This document shows, piece after piece, positions 34,350-45,403 of a DNA stretch of 64,000 bases. How positions within the stretch are numbered: the stretch's first letter is position 1; each line of letters starts with the position of its first letter. The notes under the pieces were generated by a model. That model was not told the DNA's origin. It saw only the letters and a program-made list of their open reading frames with translations, and made no database searches. A program made the position numbers and the translations under genes. The stretch comes from Lepas anatifera (taxonomy: Eukaryota; Arthropoda; Thecostraca; Lepadidae): NCBI GenBank assembly GCA_034440635.1, contig JAOTON010001592.1, forward strand, positions 1 through 64,000, written 5' to 3'.

Positions 34350-37300
34350 GTTGTCTGTTGTTGTTGTTGTTGTTGTTGTCTGTTCTGAGCGCTGGTATCA
34401 GAGACCTAAAACTTTTGTGGATAGAAGGCACTTCCAAATGAATAAGCACCACGGTTGTCAATTTTCAAAATTTTCAAAATTTTGCCCAGAATTTTGCATT
34501 ATGTGATTTTTAACTTTTATTTTTCTATTTTTTGCTAATTCATCTAGACTCTTCAAACTTGCACCCTTTTACATCAAAGAAATTTGTAGTTCACACAAAA
34601 AGTTGGAAAGAAAAAGCTTTAAATTTAGGGCTCTAAATTAGCTTTTAAACTTTGCACCCTAAATTTGGCATAAAACTCATGGTCTAAACTACAGGCTCGA
34701 AATATCTGAAGCTACAGCAGTTCAGGTTCTGAGTCAAATATCAACTTAAAGGCCGGTTTGTGCAGTACTGCACAAACACAGAAACAAAACAAAAACGGAA
34801 ATTTAAGGGTCCTTTTTGGCCCATTCCGTGAAGGTCTGCATTTCCCAAAATATCATTCAAACGCTTATATCTTCCGATCTAATTGATAAAAATTAGTTCC
34901 CATTTCAGATAATAAAAGAGAATAGCCTCCTTTATTATATATTTAGAGATAAAAACTTTCAGACTGAAACTTTTTTATTTTATAGGCAAAAATAAAATAT
35001 AAGTTTTTAAAATTTTTATTCTCAGCCCCCTGGTTTCCATACCATGATAGCTACGGTATTGAACTTAACACGGCTGGATAGAAAACTTCGTTGCCGTCAT
35101 TTTTCTCACTCATACCCCCACTTATCTCTTACGGCTTCCGCGCTATAAGCCGTAAAGTACATTTCAAAGTGGTAATTTTATCAGTTCATTTTTGCTTCAC
35201 ACCGGGGTTTAGGGTGGTTAGAGTCATTGGAGGGAAATGAAATTTTGCATGCAGCTAGGTAAAAGACATATGTCGACATTCCATCTGCATATATATCAAT
35301 GAAACACCAAGTTACCTTTACAAACATGCCGTTTCTCCACGCAACGTTGTAGCAAATCACCACGCGTCACCCCTGCGTCCACGCCGCGGCAGCGCCGGCG
35401 ATCGGCGCGGCCGTTTCTGTTTATTTATGGTCTGGTAAAAAAGTACCCATTACTACCCATAATGCATCACAAGTAATTAGAGTACCGTAAAGTCCGAGTT
35501 TACAATAAGAGTATTATGTTTCTGTTTTTGGACCATGGGTGGATCCAGGGAATAAGTAGGCTAGGTGCCCCCCCTCACCCTTCTCCCCCCATCCCCCTCC
35601 CCAACCCCCAATCGACCATCGGCGCCCTCTGAAATTGTAAAGACACGCCTCTCAAGGTCGATGACGCTCCCTGAAATGTCGCTTCCCATACGCGGATCCA
35701 GGATTGCCTATCGGGAGCGAGGTGGAAGGGGAAATTTCCTGGTGGGCGCTATCTACACCAGGGACGCCACTTTTGGCCAGAAAACCTATCAAGTAGGCGC
35801 TAAAACCTATCAGTAGACCCCGATACCTGCATCTCGGGGAAAACGACATTTCAGGGGGTGCCATCGAACTTTCCAGGGGTTTCCGGGACAATTTCAGGGG
35901 GCGCTAAGATTCTATGGGGGGCACCTGTCCCCTTTCCCCTTTGGATCCACCTATGTCGTTTCGGGGGGGGGCGCGGAGGTGGGGTCGTTACGGGTGTGGG
36001 GGTAAGGAGCTCGAGCATAAGCGGATCCAGGACATCAGCATGGGGGTAGGGGCTAAAGAGTTCGAGCATAGGCAGACCCAGGACATCAGTACGAGGGTGG
36101 GGCTAAAGAGTTAGAGCATAGGCGGATCCAGGACATCGGTACGAGGGTCGGGCTAGGGAGTTAGAGCATAGGCGGATCCAGGACATCGGTACGAGGGTCG
36201 GGTTAGGGAGTTAGAGCATAAGCGGATCCAGGACATTAGTACGGGGATGGGGCTAAGCAGCTGAGCATTAGCGGATTCAGGACATCAGTACGGGGTGAGA
36301 CTCGGGAGTTCCAGCATAGGCGGATCCAGGACATCAGTAGGGGGTAGGGGCTACGGAGTTCGAGCATAGGCGGATCAAGGATATTAGTACGGGGATGGGG
36401 CTAAGGAGATCGAGCATAGGCGGATCTAGGACATCTGTACGGGGGTGGAGATAAGGAGCTCGAGCATAGGCTGATCCAGGACATCAGTATGGGTGTGGGG
36501 CTAAGGAGCTCGAGCAGAGGCGGATCTAGGACATCAGTACGGCGGTGGGGCTAAAGGCCTTGAGTATAGGCGGATCAAGGACATCAGTACGGGGGTGAGG
36601 CTAAGGAGCTCGAGCATAAGCGGATCCAGGACATCAGAACGTGGGTAGGGGCTAAAGAGTTCGAGCATAGGTGGATCCAGGACATCAGTACGGGGGTGGG
36701 GCTAAAAGCTCAGGCATAAGCCGATTCAGCTGATCAGTACGGGGGTGGGGCTCGGGAGCTCGAGCATAGGCGGATCTAGGACATCAGTACGGTGGTGGGG
36801 CTCGGGCGTTCCAGCATAGGCGGATCCAGGACATTAGTAGGGTGGTAGGGGCTAAAGAGTTCGAGTATACGCGAATCCAGGGCAGTACGGAGGTGGGGCT
36901 ACGGAGTTCGAGCATAGGCAGATCCAGGACATCAGTTCGGGGGTGGGGCTAAGGAGCTCGAGCATAGGCGGATCCAGGACATCAGTGCAGTGGTGTGGCT
37001 CCGGAGCTCGAGTAAAGGCGGATCCAGGACATCAGTGGGGGGGTTGAGGCTACGGAGTTCGAGCATAGGCGGATCAGGGACATCAGTAAGGAGGTGGGGT
37101 AAGGAGCTCGAGCATAGGCGGATCCAGGACATCAGTAGGGGGTAGGGGCTAAGGAGTTCGAGCATAGGCGGATCCAGGACATCAGTACGGAGGTGGGGCT
37201 AAAAGTTCGAGCATAGGCGGATCCAGGACATCAGTACGGGGGTAGGGCTAAGGAGCTCCAGCAAAGGCGGATCCAGGCCTCAGTACGGGGTTGGGGCTAA

Positions 37301-38982
37301 GGAGTTCGAGTATAGGCGGATCTAGGACATCATTACGGTGGTGGGGCTCGGGCGTTCCAGCATAGGCGGATCCAGGACAATAGTAGGGTGGTAGGGGCTA
37401 AAGAGTTCGAGTATAGGCGAATCCAGGGCAGTACGGAGGTGGGGCTAAGGAGTTCGAGCATAGGCAGATCCAGGACATCAGTTCGGGGGTGGGGCTAAGG
37501 AGCTCGAGCATAGGCGGATCGAGGACATCAGTGCAGGGGTGTGGCTCCGGAGCTCGAGTAAAGGCGGATCCAGGACATCAGTACGGAGGTGGGGCTAAGG
37601 AGATCGAGCATAGGTGGATCCAGGACATCTGTACGGGGGTGGGGCTAAAGAGCTGGAGCATAGGCGGATCCAGGACATCAGTATGGGTGTTGGGCTAAGG
37701 AGCTCGAGCAGACGCGGATCCAGGGCTTCAGTACGGGGGTGGGGCTAAGGGGTTCGAGCATAGGCGGATAAAGGACATCAGTACAGAGTTGGGGCTAAGG
37801 AGCTCAGGCATAAGTGGATCCAGGACATCAGCACAGGGGTAGGGGCTAAAGAGTTCGAGCATAGGCGGATCCAGGACATCAGTACGGGGGTGGGGCTAAG
37901 GAGCTCGAGCATAAGCGAAGCCAGGATATCAGTACGGGGGTAGAGGCTAAGGAGTTTGAGCATAGGCGGATCCAGCATATCGGTACGGGGATTGGGCTAA
38001 GGAGATCCAGCATAGGCGGATCCAGGACATCTGTACGGAGGTGGGGCTAAGGAGCTCGAGCATAGGCGGATCCAGGACATCAGTATGGGTGTGGGGCTAA
38101 GGAGCTCGAGCAGAGGCGGATCCAGGACGTCAGTACGGGGCTGGGGTAAGAGGCTCGAGTATAGGCGGATCAAAGACATCAGTACGGGGGTGGGGCTAAG
38201 GAGCATGAGCATAAGCAGATCCAGGACATCAAGGGGCTAAAGAGTTAAAACAGGTAGGGGCTAAAGAGTTAAAACATAAGCGGATCCAGGACATCAGTAC
38301 GGGGGTGGGGCTAAGGAGCTCGAGCATAAGCGGCTTCAGGATATCAGTACGTGGGTGAGGCTCGGGAGCTCAAGCATAGGCGGATCCAGGACATCAGTAG
38401 GGGTAGGGGCTAAGGAGTTCAAGCATAGGCGGATCCAGGGCCGTATAGAGGTGGGGCTACGGAGTTCGAGCATAGGCAGATCCAGGACATATTTAAGGGG
38501 GTGGGGTAAGGAGCTCGAGCATAGCCGGATCAAGGACATCAGTTCGGTGGTGGGGCTGAGGTCTCGAGCTGGGGCATAACTCGGCAACAAATAGGCTGAA
38601 TTGGGTGAAAATCTGCAGGTATAGGTGAAATACCGTCGGAAAACCAATCATATCTTATATTGTATCTCCTTTCTTCTCGTCATGCCCAGTCTTTTGCTTA
38701 ATAAAACAAACATTATGCGTGTGTTTATTTCTTTGATGATATGAACAGAGGGCAAGCGTGGTGCAGTATGCAGAGACATGCTAATTTAGGAAAACATGGG
38801 CCTAGACAGGGGATTGAATGGAGCCATAATGAGAACACAAAACCTAAAACTCCAACATTGCGTTGTTATAAGTATCAAACTGCTGAAAAAAACTCGCCTG
38901 TCAATCGAACTGTTTGGCTAACGTACATTGTCACCGGCTTCTCCTGCGCCAGAGCGGCACCTGCCGAGGCCGCAGGCCGAGG
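34350..38982 (+). repeat. 4.63-kb tandem duplication, unit 2
   Basis: Second copy of the unit. Its right edge CCGCAGGCCGAGG is followed by TTATCAATG instead of TTGTCTGTTG, which marks the end of the duplication. Unit 1 is preceded by GGTCTCGTC, so the junction shares only GTT with both flanks. Confidence 0.93.
36003..38571 (+). repeat. 50-bp minisatellite in unit 2
   Basis: Same array as in unit 1, with the same unit order and nearly the same length. There are a few private changes, for example ATAGCCGGATCAAGG near 38521. Confidence 0.95.
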
Positions 38983-39130
38983 TTATCAATGTTAGCTATT
39001 TTTCGGATTATTTCAATAGACATAAAATATCAATTTTAACTATAATGGTGTTTAATTTAATAACTGGAATTATCAAATTACCTGTTACCAGAACAATTAC
39101 TAAATTACCTACTACCTAAACATCTAACAC
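38983..39130. other. AT-rich spacer
   Basis: Imperfect runs of AATTACC-like sequence; nothing else recognised. Confidence 0.4.
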
Positions 39131-39600
39131 CTACAACGATTCTAAAACAGGATCCCAGATTGGGCTGATGGTGGCATTTCCGCAGTCGCTATTTATATCT
39201 GCCTCTCGCAGTCTGATTTCGATCGCCTCCCTAACTGACCGGCGGCCAAGCTTTGGTTCTACTGCTAGAATTTTTACATCTCTTGGATTTAAATCTTTCC
39301 TACAACTATATACATGACATGAAACTGCTGATTTTGAAAACCTGCCGTTCCGAATATCTCCTATGTGCTCTTCCACCCTTACCCCAAGTGGCCTCCCTGA
39401 TTCCCCTACGTATTTTGACCCGCACACACACAATTTATTTCATACACTGCCCCTCTTTTTTCCTCTTTGACTAAAGGATCCTTTACATGTGTCAACATAG
39501 TCTTTAAAGTTGTCTTAGAGTTATGAGCCACTTTCATCCCATGGTTGCCTAGTGCCCTACCGATTCTCTCGCTGACCCCTTTAACGTAAGGTATCGACAC
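39131..39600 (-). pseudogene. Penelope-like element, GIY-YIG endonuclease fragment
   Basis: The minus strand begins with the linker SIPYVKGVSERIGRALGNHG and continues to GAVYEINC. After a frameshift it goes on with CGSKYVGESGRPLGVRVEEH, a middle CHVYSC, and a C-terminal EAIEIRLREADINSDCG. The order VY-x-I-x-C, YVGES, R-x8-EH and late E is the GIY-YIG core of Penelope-like elements. The frameshift falls inside a GTGTGTG run near 39420-39430, just before the Tyr-Val-Gly motif. No reverse transcriptase of this element is seen. It is clearly a different family from the 6.3-8.2 kb pair by sequence. The LINE fragment 340 bp away is unrelated. Confidence 0.8.
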
Positions 39601-39937
39601 GTAATCATATGTTTGATGCGGCAGCGCCCCTGCGGTTGAGCAGCTGAGTCAAAGGGGACAAGCTCAGGAGCTATTTTTCTGTTATTTTTCTGTTCAGTTC
39701 GTTCTTTAATGCTCTTCTCGTTTTGTTATGACATGTCAGTCTCTGTTTTGTGTCACTTTTTCTGTTCGTTCCCGCTCCATGATTACTGCTTCATGCCAGG
39801 AACTTATGTCTTGTTCCTTCTATGTTAAACATTTGCTCTAATCTGATTCTGTTCGCTTACTTCCTTTTTGTTTTATACTGTGTGCGCCTGTTTTATACTG
39901 TGTGCCTGAGTTCAGATTTTGGTCCGCTGATTAAAAG
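39601..39937. other. Spacer between retroelement fragments
   Basis: T-rich sequence with a short direct repeat GTTTTATACTGTGTGC (near 39870 and 39889). No other feature is recognised. Confidence 0.5.
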
Positions 39938-40814
39938 TTAAGCATCGTCCGATAATTGAACTACTGTGCTCTTGTCTGCGTTTAAAAATATCGCGTTGGC
40001 AAAAATCGAAAACATTATACAAGGGAGGGAACCACCTTGATAACATCCCATCGTATTGGGCAACATTTTTGGCAGGATCGTTTGACCCTCTTTGGTCCTA
40101 ACCTTTACCTGTTGCGTGTGATCACGCAAATAATCTTCAAACCAGTGTCTCTCTACTCCATAGAGTTCAAATTTAGCTAAAAGTAGTTCATGGTCAATTA
40201 CATCAAAGCATTTTGAGAGGTCGAGTAATGCAAGTATTGAGATTTGGCCCGAATCCATAGCTTCGTATATCTTATCTGTAACTACTGTAAGCGCTGTCTC
40301 CGTGGAATGGTTTCGTCGATACCTATGCAGCATCTCAGAATACAGAAAGTTGTCATTATTTGCGTATGCAGCTGTCGTTCAGTTGAGTATGCACGACGTG
40401 CTCAGTGATTTCTGCTATTGCCGGTAGAATTGTCACAGGCCGCCAGTTGCCGCGTTCGGTAGAATTGCCACCCTTAGGAATTGGTGTCACAAGACCATGT
40501 TTCCATTGGTGTGGTACTGTGCCGGAGTCGATACTAGAATTAATTACTTCAAGAAGTACATTGCCCAGACCAAAGAAGTATTTCTGAAACATAACAATGC
40601 TAAAACCGATCGAATCGATGGAAGGAGATGTTTTCATACGTCCTAACTTTATACATAAATCGTTAAAAGAAATGGGTTGAACACGCATGCCGCAAGTTGG
40701 TACACGAGGTAACTGAACCAGTATACTCGCGCTGGGTGGTGGAATACTTGCGGATGTTTCCGGCCCAACATTTACCAAATAAGAGTTGATTGCGTCCGGG
40801 GTCACACTTGGCAC
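39938..40814 (-). pseudogene. LINE reverse transcriptase, frameshifted fragment
   Basis: The first frame (40814-40356) carries the fingers region: SSIDSGTVPHQWKHGLVTPI followed by a PKGG and NWRPVTILP motif. After a frameshift near 40340-40356 the palm follows: RRNHSTETAL, then LLDLSKCFDVIDHELLLAKF, a GVERHWFEDYL segment, YQGGSLPCIMFSIFAN, and a degenerate LSDDA where the Y-A-D-D catalytic box should be, followed by a stop. This is a CR1/Jockey-type non-LTR reverse transcriptase. The Tyr-Gln-Gly-Gly in place of the usual Pro-Gln-Gly-Ser may be a lineage trait, not damage. The catalytic box is damaged, and endonuclease and C-terminal parts are absent. Confidence 0.88.
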
Positions 40815-41567
40815 TGCACCCGAGGTCTTTTATTGACTATTATTGGCCCGAAAGTAGTGAGTACCGATGATGCTCACCGAGGTTTCCAGCTGGGAATAGC
40901 ATTGATGAAAATTGCAGCCTTATTTATCGTTATCGAAGTGTGCCGGTCTTTATCCGGTCTCCCCGGTCCGGCGAACGTCCTGCCAGTCAAGAGGAGAGCT
41001 CATCGAAAAGACCACAAGGATAAACGTTTTACTTATTTCGTGTCGTCATCAGCTTCTGACACGCGAATAACATTGAACATATACTGCCAACTTAACCAGG
41101 CTCAGTAATGAGTTTTTAGGGAGTCGAGTATTGTATATGCATAACAAAAGAGCACCAGCCTGCATTCCTTTCTCTTCTTCGAAGCATGGCAGAGAGGAAC
41201 TGGTATACTAAAAACAAAAAGAAAGGAAAAAGTTTTGTACCTATTTGGTTACTGCATGACTCGTTGTTTTCTCCCGGAGTCTACTATTCTTTGGCCAGTT
41301 CAGAGCAGTTCAGCATTGAGTACAAACTACAAGTCTACATCATAGAAGCTCTCGCAATCAGCGGAAGTCCGACATCGTTCAATTCCATTCTGATGCATCA
41401 TAGTTACCCTTCTAAGGTTGGCGGGTGGTTTGCTGTTTAGGGCACGTCAGCTACTTTGGCTATATGTGAAGGTTGGTGGATGCCCTAGAGTTAACATTAA
41501 ACCCATTCTCAACATGCAGCGACTGCATGTGAGTTGATTGAGATGCCTTAGCTCCCCCACTACCTCT
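40815..41567. other. Unassigned sequence
   Basis: No feature is supported. The frame 41186-41440 plus has no recognised domain. Confidence 0.4.
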
Positions 41568-41652
41568 ACCGAACCCAGGGGCGTCGCCAAGGGGGGGCGG
41601 CAGGGACAGCCGCCCCTCTGAGCGAAATCCTGGCTACGCCCTTGACCGAACC
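41568..41652. mobile_element. 69-bp hAT-like miniature element with perfect 8-bp TSD
   Basis: The element is 41576-41644. Its ends CAGGGGCGTCGCCAAGG and (inverse) CAAGGGCGTAGCCAGG are imperfect terminal inverted repeats. It is flanked by the identical octamer ACCGAACC (41568-41575 and 41645-41652), the 8-bp duplication typical of hAT-superfamily elements. The interior is a G-run, a short GC palindrome and little else. Confidence 0.85.
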
Positions 41653-42098
41653 CTCCCTCTACCTTTCTAACCCCTTCGGTCAGGCACCATTAGCATTCAG
41701 CAGCGCGACCAGAGCCGCTCTCAGCGAAAGGCTTGCACCCTGTCTGAGAGGTGCGCAGGGCTGGGTAGGTATCGGCGGCATATTCCGTCTCTGTCGTCGT
41801 CGCCCGCGACGGCCCCGGGCGTCGCGATCGATGGCTAGTTGGCCTCATTCGAGTCACGCCGGCCGCGGCAGTCACACCACCTTGTCAAAGAAACATTAGT
41901 TAACCGACGCCGTCCCAAACAAGGCCACAAAGCTTCTCTGATCCTACGCTGATTGGTGGTTCTTTGACCAACGGCTGCCGAGCTGTCCCGCCGTCGGATC
42001 CGGCGCTGAACGCTCTTGCTATTCGCGACCTCTGCTGTGCTCGGATAGTAAACAGCATTTCTCGGCACCGGCAGTTTTGTGTGTAATATTTTGGGAGA
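41653..42098. other. GC-rich unassigned sequence
   Basis: CpG-rich to about 42020 with no supported coding region. Several frames are open simultaneously from composition. Confidence 0.4.
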
Positions 42099-42102
42099 TT
42101 AA

Positions 42103-43342
42103 CCCTATTTCCGTCAGGCTCCCGGCTACCCCTATTTCCGGCAGGGGGGGCAATATTGGCCCCCCTAAGATCTCGTAATCTAACCGGCCGATTTTGAAAA
42201 TTCAAAGTGCCATAGATTCCTCTGCTGCTAAACTTTATTTTGAAAAAAGAAAATTTCAAAATTTTTATTTTTTAGGAGAAGGTCGTGCAAAATATACAAT
42301 TTTTGTGTATTTCTTAGATTTTCCATAACCCTTGTCTCTGTTGTACGATTTTCACAAAACTAGTTCAGACTTACAAATAATTGACCCAAAATTTTCATAT
42401 ACTCGAGTTACGCAAAAATTCGAAATTCAATGGCAGTTCCAGGACCAGGACTATGAGGGGAAATATATACAACCTAAAAAGTTTTTGTTACGCGGATTAG
42501 AAGCCGTCATATACTGCTTGGCATCTTTGACACATAAATAAATGAGAAAAAAAGTGAAAAACTCATCAGGGGCGGATGCAGTAAGGTAAAACAGTGGGGT
42601 AAAATACATACCAACAATATGCGAATGGTATGCATGAGTATATTAGTCCCTCGACTAGTTGAAATTTAATTTCTGATAATTTTTACCCTCCCATGGCAGC
42701 TCTGGGAAAGGGGGTGACATAGGCGGATCAAGGACTCGTCGTGGGGGGTGGGGGTGATTGGAAACACATTTTCAATATACAACGATATTGAGTCGCGGCG
42801 GTGATACTGGCTGGGAATATACATTTTGAAAATGTGTAGTGACTGGACACGCCTCTGGTAATCTAGAATTGGGTTATGACTATTTTGAATTTTCATATAC
42901 CCAATTGTATTCGCCCTGGCACGGCTGTAAGCAGTCTTCTCACTTACTAACGTTTAGTCCTTCTTGATAACATTCCCCCCATTTTGAACTGCTGTAACCG
43001 CCCCTGATGAATACAAATAGTGACAATTGTGAATGCACTATCATCTCACATAAAAAATGATATAATAAAACCATATAACTGGTATCAGGATCAGCAGAGA
43101 CGGCTTCCTTTTACAAAAAACCCATCGCATACGATAATACTTGGTTTGTGGATAGAACCTCCCCAAAAACCCAGCCATAGCTCCGCCCCTGGTAAATATA
43201 TAATCTTGAAAATTTCAGAAAACCTGCCTGTACTAGTTTTAGGAAAAGTCAGGAAGTTTCAAAGTTCTATCGCAAGCCGTTTCGGAGATATTCTTGAAAA
43301 ACCTGAAGGGGGGCAATATTAGCCCCCCTGCCGGAAATAGTG
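42103..43342. mobile_element. TTAA-flanked element of a second piggyBac-type family
   Basis: Flanked by TTAA at 42099-42102 and 43343-43346. The left end is CCCTATTTCCGTCAGG and a second, internal CCCTATTTCCGGCAGG follows at about 42129. The right end inverse is CACTATTTCCGGCAGG. Both ends carry a subterminal palindrome GGGGGGCAATATTGGCCCCC (42144-42165; right copy about 43308-43328, with an A change). The interior is non-coding and contains a nested element at 42567-43006. Confidence 0.78.
42567..43006. mobile_element. Nested miniature element with CAGGGGCGG ends
   Basis: The left end CAGGGGCGGATGCAGTA and right inverse CAGGGGCGGTTACAGCA match at most positions. The flanks give no clear 8-bp duplication, so the superfamily is uncertain. 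A further GCGGATCAAGG motif at about 42724 and ACACGCCTCTGG at 42848 suggest yet another nested piece. Confidence 0.5.
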
Positions 43343-43346
43343 TTAA

Positions 43347-45403
43347 GATACTTCACGAGCTGACTCAAAACAGTGAAGAAAATGTAGTCAAATGCTTTAT
43401 ATTAAAATTCCGGGTGGAATGGTAAGTCCACCGGAACCACGCATGCTTTCACAAAAAGTCGAAACGGACGAGGGCTGTGGTGTCTTGCATATCTGCGTAA
43501 ATAAACAAGCCTTTGATCGCAGAACCACAAGGACCATTCGATATCAGGCTCATAGCACGGCGCATGGGATTTGCGAAGACCATCCCTGCCTGAGACCAGT
43601 CGGCCAAGCCAGGGGCTTCACAGTTCGCAATCACTGTGGTCTTCTCTGACGTCATGAGAAGTTCAGCTAGCGTTAAAGTTGCGACGGCGACAGTTCAGAT
43701 ATCGACTTATCCAGTTCAAACGTGTGGTCGCTTCAATCTATTGCAGGCTGATTTCGCTTGATCTTTGACCCCACTCAATAGTGCAAATGTTTCCATGTGT
43801 GTGCTGTCCCCTGAAATAAGCAGAACCATCTGCCTGCCCAAAACATGTTTCATAGACGGGGAGACTGTGGTCAAATGTAGCACGGGGCAATTTAAAAGTG
43901 GCTTTTCTATACCTCTTAAATAATCACTCTAGCTTTCACACCATACATGCACAATTAGATAGAACTTTAATGAACGAAATTTGGCCATGCACCGCCCAAA
44001 GAGTTCCATTGAAGCCCCATTATGCTGTTTTGGGGTTCTTTGTAAAACAATTCCCTTGTGAATCTAAAAATTGTACTAAAGTTTCCTACGAGCTGTGAAC
44101 TCCCAACGCTGGATGCCAGAAACTATAACAATCACATACTCTGACTAAATCATACTTGACACCATACTCTGGTACAATTGGCCCGCGGCTCCAGTCAATT
44201 GTTACACGTGCTGAGAAGTTTTGAAATTCAGACTATGACATGAAGAGCTGAAAATTTTTCAATTTTTTTTTGGGTTTATAGGAGGCCAAAATATGAAGGC
44301 ATTCCGTGATAATGTGCATGTTTCTTTGCATCTAAAATTCTTGGTTCCGTAAACGAATTGGTAAAAGTGTTACAACTGACCCTAGATTCCTTTAACTACT
44401 GAATAACGGGTGCCTGGTATGAAATCGGGAAAAAACTAAAATGCACGTATCTTGCGTTTCGGTTATCTGATTGAAACTAATAAGGAAGGTAGCATCGAAA
44501 ACGTTGCGGCTCGTACTTTCTCCCGACACCAACTGGCTGGTACAGACGCTGGACACGTGGCCACCGAGAGCGTGCAGACGGATCTTCCTCCCAGGTTCCT
44601 GCCATTCGCCAGAATGGTGAATTAAAAAACATTTGTATGTCAGCAATGAGTTTTCCCTGCCGCTGCCTTGTGGCCTTAGTACCACGTCACCAGCTTTTGA
44701 AATCTTCATCTGCGGCTACTGGGACGCAGTCGCGGAAGTATAAAGGGCAGCTCGGCTTTTCCAAAAAAGACACGTCCAGTGTATTGTCCTATTTGTGGTT
44801 GTTTTTCGGGACTTCACAGGCATATTATGACTTCAAGAGACTGCGTAAGTTCACAGTAAGAACACGAAGTACCTGTTAAAGTACATTCGCTAATAAGCAG
44901 CGCCAACACTCAGTATATACGGCATTGTATATTTGCCAGAACTAGTCGTTATCAGCGTTATGATGCTGCGCAATGCAGAATACAATTCCCAAGGGATATC
45001 ACCAGCCAACCTAAGAGTATCATATTCTATCCTACCAGCTTTATTGTATCTCGTCTAGTGACTTATCTCGATTCCTGTTAGAGAAGAGGGGCTTGGGACT
45101 GATTCTGTCCACCCCTCATGTTTTTTCCGGGATATCTCAAAAACAGTTGCGATAAGTCTTTCAAACATTCTGATCTTTCTTAAAACTAAATTAGGAAGAT
45201 TGACGGAAAGTTTTCACACAATATATTTACCAGGGGTGGAGCCATGGCTCTGTATTTATGGAGGATCTATTCGCAAATTGAGTCTCATCGTGTAGGTACG
45301 GTAGTTATTCGTTCAACAGCAACGTCCGTAACAATATTGATAGCAGTTATAATGCTCGAATGTTATGAATAAGATGTCAGGTGATAATTCTCTCACATTT
45401 TCA
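43347..45403. other. Unassigned sequence
   Basis: No coding or RNA feature is supported. A CAGGGGTGGAGCCATGG-like hAT terminus is visible near 45231 without a recognisable partner. Confidence 0.4.

Noticed and set aside
29590..38982. CRISPR array
   Set aside because: Repeats are adjacent tandem units without unique spacers, in a eukaryotic context.
39131..40814. Single retroelement with both reverse transcriptase and GIY-YIG domains
   Set aside because: The reverse transcriptase is CR1/Jockey-type, which does not carry a GIY-YIG domain; 340 bp of unrelated sequence separates them, so they are two elements.
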